DNA from: Echinometra lucunter
Lineage: Eukaryota; Echinodermata; Echinoidea; Camarodonta; Echinometridae
Direction: 5' to 3'
Assembly (NCBI GenBank): GCA_029962745.1
Contig: CM057151.1
Coordinates: 39,531,136 to 39,595,135 of the forward strand
DNA: 64,000 nt
Shown here: piece after piece, positions 60,601 to 64,000 of the stretch
Layout: the number at the start of each line of letters is the position of its first letter
Position numbering within the stretch: the first letter of the stretch is position 1
Translations under genes and position numbers: made by a program
The notes under the pieces: model-generated
Database searches by the model: none
Seen by the model: only the letters and a program-made list of their open reading frames with translations
Told to the model about the DNA's origin: nothing

Positions 60601-62454
60601 CAATACCTATTCTGTGTTGAAGGATTGTTGCAACATTAATTTTTTTCCCTTTTCTGATCATCAGGGAATTCACTGACAATGCACTGAAGGAGGTGGAGAG
60701 GTTTAAAAGACAGAAGAGTAGAGATTTGAAAGAGATCTTCATCAGCTATGCTGTTCTACAAATCAAGATGGCTAAGAGGGTAAGACTGTTCAGGGTTAAA
60801 GACGCTAGGTCGTGGGCTTTCATGGGGAATGGATCATAATTTGCTGACATCAGACTTTGTGAAAAATACCTGTAATAGAGCTACATTTCTGGAGCACAGC
60901 AAAACAAGCTGTCCCACCACAAACATTCTTCGGCCTGCTTCGGGCATTCTCGGGCCAGGGAAAGTGAGATAATGACTTTGCCATATGGGGAAAGGGTGAA
61001 GTATACAGAGCATTACATAAGGTCTGTTGGTCATAAAACTCACAGTGATAGACAACACCTGTTACTGGGTAAGCACCCATGGTGTCAAATTCCCCATGAA
61101 AGCCCACGACCTAGTGTCTTTAAAAGAGTTTAATGATAAAGTTGAGTTCAGATCTGAAGAAGAAACTTGATATCATTCATACTTTGCCCCATATCACTGA
61201 AACCAGTGTTGTTTACAATTATTTTACATAATTTCCAGGCCGGTTTTGTGTGGATTTCGGGAAAGTAAATGCTAGGACCTTACCTTAGACCTGGGTCATT
61301 CTCCTGTAGGGGAGTTCTTCAATCCCAAACTGTTGATTTTGCTCTATCCCATGATATACATACATGTACATGACACGTGTAATGCTAGAAAGTTAATTTG
61401 AATCTTACAATGTCTTTCAGAATCTTCATGGTTTATAGCCACTTGTTCTAGTACCAGTAGGTCTAATTCCCACATCGACTCTAACACCACTACGGCTAAA
61501 CCCATTTGGTCTACTGTCAATTTGGTCTAATTGCATTTTGGTCCAATCATCACTTGGACTAATTGTCATTTTGTCTAATGATCAAATGGTCTAACTACCA
61601 CTTCATCTGTTTAGTTGTCCTCATTTCATCTAATGACTATTTGGTCTATTACCAGTTTTCATCTAATCAGATAGACTAAGTGGCGGTAAACCAAATAGGT
61701 ATTAGACGAAATGAGCATAGCCTAAATGGAAATTAGACGAAAGGTAAAGGGGCTGTTTTGGTAATTAGACCAAATGGTTATTAGACGACCCGGTTGTAGA
61801 TGAAATGAGATTAGACCATGCGCGATGAGACCAAATGGGCATTAGGCAAAGTGGGATTAGACTAAGTGGCAATTCACCATCCTCGCTTGGCCTGTCCAAA
61901 TGATCCTCCAACACATGCCACTCCATACGGGGTCCACCCACTTGACCGAAGGCCCGCGAGGCCGACTTTTCTCGTATTGTATTTTTCTTCATCACAAATA
62001 ATGTGCTGTCGGTATATAAAATAAATATGTCTCCTTTAGCATGTTTAGTCCTCGTTTCCGGAGGCCATGCTGCTCTTTCACACTTCTTAAACTTCCTTCT
62101 GGCATAGGAATTAGGTAGAGCGGTGTGATATTATAGATATTACAGTTTGCTGTTATCGGCCTCGCGGGCCTTCGGTCTCGCGGGCCTTCGGTGAAGTGGG
62201 TTGTCACCCTCCATACAGTATGTTGTGTCACAACACCCCACCCAACATTGTATGATCTATAAAGCCACTTTACATTATTTGCAGAGGAATTTAATTACCC
62301 ACTTTGCCCTAATGATATCACTTCCAGAAAAATGAAGAACTATGTATTTGTTTTTGTTTTGCCTGTCTATATTTTGCAATTAATCTGTTTTTGTCTTGTC
62401 ATCCAGGGCATAACAGTATGGACGAACACCAAAGAATGCTTCGACAAGATGTAA
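41109..62454 (+). CDS. SNX4: SNX4, sorting nexin-4 (PX-BAR), 11 coding exons from PX domain to stop
   Basis: Eleven exons (41109-41221, 44769-44913, 47177-47377, 47992-48047, 49689-49761, 50351-50478, 52682-52771, 54449-54542, 59888-60042, 60665-60779, 62407-62454) join in phase to 405 residues plus stop. All have GT-AG introns. SNX4 is a PI3P-binding sorting nexin that forms membrane-tubulating PX-BAR complexes on early and recycling endosomes and acts in receptor recycling and autophagy. PX features seen here are RRYSEFE (residues 58-64), the proline-rich PPLPEKR loop (80-86) and DFVERRR (103-109). The BAR half (about 172-405) carries NYGRVFSEWS, MGDGLQSAGHHMDV, AVCRKQEI, GMTSKLFGQE and the C-terminal GITVWTNTKECFDKM, all characteristic of SNX4 rather than SNX1/2/5/30. 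Human SNX4 is 450 residues, so only the poorly conserved N-terminus is missing. No intact exon is disrupted despite many intronic elements. Confidence 0.96.
41441..41655. mobile_element. MITE-like element, TACTGTAAATGTGGAA ends
   Basis: TACTGTAAATGTGGAA (left) and TTTTCCACTTTTACAGTA (right) are inverted ends with TA at both borders. The interior has TTTCGTGG, TTTTCGCAC and AATCGCAGAAAAA words. The ends resemble those of the element at 32245-32426 (TA-CTGTA...), so the two may be relatives. It lies ~220 bases into the intron after the first SNX4 exon. Confidence 0.65.
41656..44643. other. SNX4 intron, no other feature recognised
   Basis: AT-rich intronic DNA with a C-run near 43335, a G-run at 43721 and a C/A-run at 44390. 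A GGGTTAGG-rich patch lies at 44130-44230. No exons or element ends seen. Confidence 0.5.
44644..44726. mobile_element. Short palindrome with CTTAACCC ends
   Basis: CTTAACCC and GGGTTAAG bound an 83-base block containing CAGAATCAGCTGATCC. It sits just before an SNX4 acceptor. A similar TTAACC...GGGTTAA block lies at 48559-48635 (shared GGGAGTTTGAGAAT / GGGAATATGAGAAT words), so this may be a tiny MITE family. Confidence 0.4.
44769..44913 (+). CDS. SNX4: SNX4 exon: PX core
   Basis: After ATTGCAG the first base completes a Cys codon, then come 48 codons ending at AGG/GTAAGA. It encodes SLWRRYSEFELLRNYLVVTY and PHVVVPPLPEKR. This includes the RRYS(E)F phosphoinositide-binding arginine and the PxxP-like membrane loop of the PX fold. 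The least conserved part (VKDDSNNAKLTMD) corresponds to the variable loop before the RRY motif. Confidence 0.96.
45873..46072. mobile_element. MITE-like element, TGCACACCTGCCAACT ends
   Basis: TGCACACCTGCCAACT (left) and AGTTGGCAGGTATGCA (right) are inverted ends ~200 bases apart. The interior carries the word TTCCTATT(T/A) five times. It lies inside an SNX4 intron. Confidence 0.75.
46073..47176. other. SNX4 intron, nothing further recognised
   Basis: It contains a hairpin at 46580-46640 (ATCTTTAATGAAAGTGCA against TGCACTTCGGCAGAAGAT) and a (CT)n run at 47033-47055. No exon candidates. Confidence 0.5.
47177..47377 (+). CDS. SNX4: SNX4 exon: end of PX domain
   Basis: 67 codons after the acceptor CCATCCTCAG. 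It encodes MMAMWQQLSTVDNFDADFVE followed by RRRVALEGFLQRVAAHPLLC and STGFQIK, the second half of the PX domain with the RRR phosphoinositide contact. The ATG codons at its start are internal and not an initiation site. The donor is AAG/GTCTGG, which keeps only the GT of the consensus; the position is fixed by protein alignment and phase. Confidence 0.95.
47992..48047 (+). CDS. SNX4: SNX4 exon: PX-BAR linker
   Basis: A 56-base exon between AATCAACAG and GTAACT encoding QDSRLKSLSASFRLKKPN plus two bases of an Arg codon. It corresponds to ADSRLKALNATFRVKNPD in vertebrates, the amphipathic linker ahead of the BAR domain. Confidence 0.92.
48940..49112 (+). mobile_element. LINE ORF2 C-terminal remnant
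   Basis: The plus strand encodes LTLGDCAFSSAAPKLWNKLP then LEIRTVPSVTVFKVLLKTHL and FSEVFDY, ending at a stop. This is the AAPKLWN(K/S)LP...F..LLKT(H)LF signature of the C-terminal end of CR1/L2-type ORF2. A tail follows with CACTATATGAATTTATCTAATTAATCAATT. Only the last ~55 codons remain. Confidence 0.8.
49689..49761 (+). CDS. SNX4: SNX4 exon: start of BAR domain
   Basis: The acceptor TTCATTTCCAG precedes one base completing Arg and 24 codons (QFEELKNYATDLQNNVTSIL, then KIRS). The donor is GTAAGT. It aligns with RFTDLKHYSDELQSVISHLL of vertebrates, the first BAR helix. Confidence 0.93.
49907..50350 (+). pseudogene. Three tandem partial copies of the next SNX4 exon with its acceptor
   Basis: Copy 1 (acceptor then AGG at 50090) and copy 2 (AGG at 50222) repeat the last ~50 bases of the intron (GAATATTAATGAGC, TTTCCAATCCCTTTTCCAG) plus the first ~85-90 bases of the exon at 50351. 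Periods are 132 and 129. Copy 1 encodes RLSDRLYGLHKIHGNYGRVF and runs to a TAA at 50192; copy 2 has lost one codon and runs to a TAA at 50321. An older, degraded unit lies at 49907-50050. The copies have intact-looking 3' splice sites but no donor at the exon's normal end. Spliced in, they would truncate SNX4 inside the BAR domain. I read them as decayed duplicates, not functional exons. Confidence 0.88.
50351..50478 (+). CDS. SNX4: SNX4 exon: conserved BAR segment
   Basis: 128 bases (42 codons + 2) between GCATTTTCCAG and GTGAGT encoding RLSDRLYGLHKIHGNYGRVF and then SEWSGIEQEMGDGLQSAGHH. This is the most conserved stretch of SNX4. It is the last unit of the local tandem array and the only one that continues past GAG(A)TGG to the true exon end. 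Confidence 0.96.
50686..51182. mobile_element. TTAA-flanked palindromic element, AGGCATTGG ends
   Basis: TTAA-AGGCATTGGCTAAC at the left mirrors GTTAACCAATGCCT-TTAA at the right, ~497 bases apart. A TTAA target duplication is the hallmark of piggyBac-type transposition. No transposase frame is present, so the element is non-autonomous. The interior is CpG-richer than the intron around it and contains CCACGTG and an NRF-1-like CGCGCATGCGCA. Confidence 0.7.
51183..52194. other. SNX4 intron, nothing recognised
   Basis: Ordinary AT-rich intronic sequence. No palindromic ends or exons were seen. Confidence 0.5.
52195..52332. mobile_element. MITE, GGGGAGC family, copy 3
   Basis: GGGGAGTGTTTCATGAAGAG and CTCTTCATGAAACGCTCCCC are inverted ends. 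GTCAGTGATTTTCACC pairs with GGTGAAAATCACTGAC. The centre ATAAGCTACTAAAATCCTTG ... TTGGCTGAGAGCAAATTT is shared with 33008-33150. Confidence 0.85.
52403..52543. mobile_element. MITE, GGGGAGC family relative, copy 4 (inverted)
   Basis: CCGTTTCATAAAACTTGTTA at the left mirrors AAGTTTTATGAAATGGGG at the right. The core AAATTTGCTCTCAGCC..ATCAGATGCAAGGATTTC..ATAGCTTATAACAGT is the reverse complement of the core of copies 2 and 3. The ends have diverged or been exchanged while the core stayed similar. Only ~70 bases separate it from copy 3. Confidence 0.7.
52682..52771 (+). CDS. SNX4: SNX4 exon: BAR domain
   Basis: A 90-base exon after GTGTTCCAG, donor GTAAGT. It encodes YKDYIDDYMAEEEQIADQLK and EYIYFADSL, matching vertebrate YASSIDDILEDEEHYADQLKEY. 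Entry and exit phases (2 and 2) agree with its neighbours. Confidence 0.94.
53146..53948. mobile_element. ~800-bp foldback element with nested GGTATTCTG repeats
   Basis: GGTGTGGTATTCTGAACACC at the left mirrors CAGAATACCACCCC at the right. The words GGTATTCTG...CCGTTTTA and AGTTTAAACAG recur twice in each half, so each arm is itself repetitive. The interior has no transposase frame. It is located between SNX4 exons 52682-52771 and 54449-54542. Confidence 0.75.
54449..54542 (+). CDS. SNX4: SNX4 exon: BAR domain
   Basis: 94 bases after GATTTTCAG, donor GTAAGA. It completes the Lys codon, then encodes AVCRKQEILQFELERCEDLL and SSKKLQKDQLT. The AVCRK(H/Q)E block is diagnostic for SNX4. Confidence 0.94.
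54576..54611 (+). repeat. (GA)n microsatellite close to an SNX4 donor
   Basis: (GA)n of about 36 bases starting ~34 bases after the exon end at 54542. Confidence 0.9.
54868..55063 (+). repeat. (GAA)n microsatellite, ~195 bp
   Basis: Nearly pure (GAA)n with single-base slips every few tens of bases. The homopurine strand is the sense strand of the SNX4 intron. The very long Glu-, Lys-, Leu- and Phe-rich frames here are artefacts. Confidence 0.95.
55327..55980 (-). mobile_element. LINE ORF2 3' portion (post-RT region)
   Basis: The minus strand encodes LLGVYIQKNLKWDTHINEVL, then KLYMFRMVKHYKLPIPDLIQ, YLGYIRPVLEYCAPVFNGGL and QKRVCKIILGRGYIDYEDAL. This is the thumb and downstream region of a CR1/jockey-type reverse transcriptase, open for ~190 codons to a stop at 55327. 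A short (GAA)n insert at 55838-55865 sits just before it. Upstream the frame shifts and the catalytic FADD box is absent. The copy is 5'-truncated, dead, and antisense to SNX4. It differs clearly from the LINE at 26740-29306. Confidence 0.88.
56134..56480 (+). repeat. Tandem duplication, period ~170 bp
   Basis: TAGATACTTCCCAAG begins at 56143 and again at 56313. Both are followed by GTGCCAAGAAATT, GTCATCT(C/T)TGTTGTCTTTG, TTCTTACCATCTTGGAGGAA and GGCATGGGA in the same order. Two copies, fairly similar, with a partial third trailing off. Confidence 0.8.
56481..57279. other. SNX4 intron, nothing recognised
   Basis: AT-rich intronic sequence without exons or clear element boundaries. Confidence 0.5.
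57280..57525. repeat. Foldback built from GGACAACTCCCC units
   Basis: The left part repeats GAGGACAACTCCCC-like units every ~20-30 bases (GGGAGGACAACTCCC, GAGGACAGCTCCC, GGAGGACAACTTTCCC, AAGGACAACTCCCC), interrupted by a C-run at 57418-57431. The right end shows the inverted form GGGGGAGTTGTCCTCCCAGG and GGGGAGTTGTCCTG. It is a short-unit tandem repeat that inverts near its right end. Confidence 0.75.
57571..57761. mobile_element. MITE-like element, ACAGTCAAACCTG ends in (TA)n
   Basis: ACAGTCAAACCTG (left) and CAGGTTTCACTGT (right) are imperfect inverted ends, 191 bases apart. TATATATA lies on both sides, as expected for insertion into a TA-rich target. The interior has three AAAGACCAC(C) repeats. 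Confidence 0.7.
57762..58379. other. SNX4 intron, nothing recognised
   Basis: AT-rich intronic sequence with no features that I can support. Confidence 0.5.
58380..58823. mobile_element. CpG-rich palindromic element, AGGCACTGTTCGATT ends
   Basis: AGGCACTGTTCGATT (left) mirrors AATCGAAAAGTGCCT (right). The sub-terminal CGGTGTCACC occurs in both halves. The interior carries a perfect TGACGTCA (58544-58551), an NRF-1-like TGCGCATGCG (58443-58452) and many CpGs, in contrast to the surrounding intron. No transposase frame is seen. Confidence 0.7.
58931..59640 (+). repeat. Tandem array, ~176-bp unit, 4 copies
   Basis: CTTTATTTGTATCAGGGGAA begins units at 58931, 59107, 59280 and (as CTCTATTTG) 59456. 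Each unit continues with AATTGAAAAAAAAGTGAATA, GGTGAATTTTTAGTTGG, CCAGGTTACCAAACATTGCA and TTTGACTCTTGAACAT. Units 1-3 are nearly identical; the fourth is diverged and lacks the middle. The unit start nearly equals the splice-acceptor sequence at 59871-59887, so the array may derive from the 3' end of this intron. Confidence 0.9.
59641..59887. other. Intron end with G-run and acceptor
   Basis: A G-run at 59744-59755 follows a CpG-containing patch (AGCGGCGTCTGTCAGTCTGT). The region closes with CACTTTATTTGCATCAG, the SNX4 acceptor. Confidence 0.6.
59888..60042 (+). CDS. SNX4: SNX4 exon: BAR domain
   Basis: 155 bases, acceptor TTTATTTGCATCAG, donor GTAAGA. It encodes GKAPQKAFSFRGMTSKLFGQ and then ENAETRESRAKLISDQITDA, matching SLKGMTTKLFGQETPEQREA of vertebrates. 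The acceptor sequence itself is echoed in the tandem array upstream (58931-59640). Confidence 0.95.
60665..60779 (+). CDS. SNX4: SNX4 exon: BAR domain
   Basis: 115 bases after GATCATCAG, donor GTAAGA. It encodes EFTDNALKEVERFKRQKSRD and LKEIFISYAVLQIKMAKR, matching IERFKEQKNRDLKEALISYA of vertebrates, the last long BAR helix. Confidence 0.95.
60793..61124. mobile_element. TTAA-flanked palindromic element, AGACGCTAGGTCGTGGGC ends
   Basis: TTAA then AGACGCTAGGTCGTGGGC and TTTCATGGGGAAT at the left mirror ATTCCCCATGAAAGCCCACG, ACCTAGTGTCT and TTAA at the right, with one mismatch in ~32 bases. The centre (~260 bases) is unique. As with 50686-51182, TTAA at both borders suggests a piggyBac-type target. 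It begins only ~14 bases after an SNX4 donor. Confidence 0.8.
61437..61871. mobile_element. Foldback element of ~16-bp GGTCTAAT units
   Basis: The left half repeats the unit (T)TTGGTCTAAT..CA about ten times every 15-20 bases. Near 61660 the orientation flips and the right half repeats ATTAGAC(C/G)AAAT. The outer ends GCCACTTG...TAATTCCCAC and GTGGGATTAGACTAAGTGGC are also complementary. Arms made of short direct repeats are the architecture described for sea urchin TU and Drosophila FB foldback transposons. No internal gene is present. Confidence 0.75.
61926..62206. mobile_element. Palindromic element with GC-rich arms
   Basis: CCCACTTGACCGAAGGCCCG then CGAGGCCGA at the left mirrors TCGGCCTCGCGGGCCTTCGG and TGAAGTGGG at the right. 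In the right arm TCGCGGGCCTTCGG is duplicated. The centre is AT-rich and unremarkable. It directly follows the foldback element and precedes the last SNX4 exon by ~200 bases. Confidence 0.7.
62407..62454 (+). CDS. SNX4: SNX4 last coding exon with stop
   Basis: After GTCATCCAG, 15 codons GITVWTNTKECFDKM and a TAA at 62452-62454. The C-terminus matches GIQVWTNAKECFSKM of vertebrate SNX4 almost residue for residue. Confidence 0.95.
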   Translation, partial: GITVWTNTKECFDKM

Positions 62455-64000
62455 CTACTCCTCTTTCTCCAACCGCCCTCTGTTGTTAAAGTGAGTTAAA
62501 GTGATAACAAGATTGTTCCGTCATTAGGATGCAACTACTAGCCTTTCAACTGTTGAGGTATAATCAAGATTGATGTAAGGACTAGCTCTTCTAAAACCAC
62601 TTTCAAAATGTTGTCAAGGTATCATTAAGATGCATGTTGACCGAGAAGGAATTAACCACCCTTCTTCGCACTTTCTCAGTCTGTCACAGTACTGTCAAGA
62701 TAAATGGATTGACAAAATTTGCTTCTCGCCCCATTTCTAAACACTCTTGAAATTGAAGTGGGTTATGCTGAATAGATTTGGAAACTAAGATAAATGGCGA
62801 TGCCCATATGTTAAGGCATTTCCATTTCAAAACTTTGTTTAAACAACTTCCAATAGTTAAAGATAGGAATGTTATGCGGAAAACAATGGCCATTTCAGGA
62901 TGAGAGGCATCCAGGTTATTGTTGAGTCAAGAGTACTAGTTTATCGTTCATCTGGCAATCTGCACAATACTCGGACTGGAGTAAATTGGGACTGTAAAAA
63001 CTTGTGTATTGAAAGCTGTATCATATGAAGGCAACATTGTTGTTTGGTGATGAGTAATTAGTTCTACATGTAGTATTCTGTTATTACATGAAAAAATTCT
63101 GACATGTTGCAAGTACTAAATAAGCTATCACCTTAACAAGAGAGAGAAATTACAGGGGAAAGGTGGAAATATATTTGAACTGCATTATTTCATTAAGTCA
63201 GCATATAAAAAAAGAAACTAATTAAAATGCAAGGATTTGATGTAAGATTATTGTGCTATGTACTTGTATATTTGAGATATTGATGCCAATTTTGAAGCGG
63301 ACAAAGATTTAAAAAACAAAAAAAGTGTCCTGCAACCTTTGTGTTTCATAAGGGCTATATATGAAACTTTGACCATTGGACATGCTCTCAGCTACCAAAA
63401 AATGTATAAATTGATAAAAAATGATATGAACAAAAAAAAAATGTAAATTCATTTTAGGCATAATGGATGAATGATGTGATTACATAGTGAAATATTACAA
63501 ATTTACATAGGATTGTAAAAAAAAGAAGAAAATTACAGAATACCAAACAATTATTTGCAAATGACTTGTGCAAGTGGCGATTATAAAACAGAACCTTTCA
63601 TATGAGTGTTAGTGGTGTTGGTGGCAATAAGTCTTTGGAATTGAACATTATTTCGTACCTATCAGTTTCCAGTGAGAATGTATGCAAAGCAACTGAATGC
63701 TCAGTGATCAAATGTTTTTATAAAGTCATATAATCATACTTGTTATCTCCTGTGTGAAACAGTGTAATGTGGTGTTTGAAACATATGAAAAAAATCTTGA
63801 GGTATTAAGTTCAACTTGGTTAATGCATGGGTTGCGTAATTTCTCTTTACAACTTTTTGCCAGTGACTTGTGAGCTTCACTTTATACTTTCCTTTGTTAT
63901 TTCAAATCCTTCTTTGAAAGAATATACTACTGAAATGCAAACTTAGCCCCATGTTCTTTAATTTATTAAGAATTGAGATGTAAATTTTAATTCAGACTCA
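62455..64000 (+). other. SNX4: SNX4 3' UTR and downstream flank
   Basis: AT-rich sequence after the SNX4 stop. No strong AATAAA was seen close to the stop; ATTAAA occurs at 63221-63226 and is one possible poly(A) signal, but the 3' end cannot be fixed from sequence. Words such as GATGTAACTACT (62450) and GATGCAACTACT (62529) recur weakly just after the stop. No further gene is recognisable up to the window end. Confidence 0.6.

Noticed and set aside
61437..61871. CRISPR-like array
   Set aside because: Short regular repeats with variable spacers superficially fit, but the units invert at the centre and vary in sequence, and the context is a metazoan intron.

Overview
The window looks like part of an invertebrate deuterostome genome, most likely an echinoderm and probably a sea urchin. 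This is inferred from AT-rich DNA with many purine microsatellites, poly-G/poly-C runs, tRNA-derived SINEs with an ATT-type tail, CR1/jockey-like LINE debris, dense palindromic DNA-transposon relics, and a vertebrate-like, intron-rich sorting nexin gene. There is no operon structure and no sign of a prokaryotic or phage sequence. Coordinates were counted by eye and may be off by a base or two at repeat edges.

The one gene I recognise with certainty is SNX4 (sorting nexin-4, PX-BAR) on the plus strand. Eleven coding exons between 41109 and 62454 join in phase into 405 residues, from the start of the PX region to the stop codon. They match the vertebrate protein along its whole length apart from the variable N-terminus. 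The first coding exon is uncertain. Two ATG-to-splice-donor blocks (26093-26209 and 34248-34349) both end in the right phase. The bases after 62454 are 3' UTR or downstream flank.

1-21 kb is non-coding and repeat-laden: palindromic GGTGCA motifs at the left edge, microsatellites, two SINEs and a SINE-like tail, TA-flanked MITE-like palindromes, a near-perfect 97-bp inverted repeat (11784-12052), a LINE tail and a three-copy ~314-bp tandem repeat. Small minus-strand blocks with good splice signals and open frames (21536-21625, 26427-26466, 7302-7405) may be exons of an unrecognised minus-strand gene. 26.7-29.3 kb holds a decayed non-LTR retrotransposon followed by a SINE-like block. 30-41 kb holds palindromic elements, GA/CT tracts, a ~483-bp tandem duplication, and a MITE present in one copy of a local duplication and absent from the other.

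Inside SNX4 the introns carry at least ten inverted-repeat elements. Two tandem arrays are built from the gene's own splice-acceptor regions. One is a ~130-bp unit holding an intron end plus the first ~90 bases of a BAR exon (49.9-50.5 kb). The other is a ~176-bp intronic repeat whose core copies the acceptor sequence of the next exon (58.9-59.6 kb). These two arrays, the filled/empty transposon site pair and the foldback elements made of short tandem units are the most interesting structures here.
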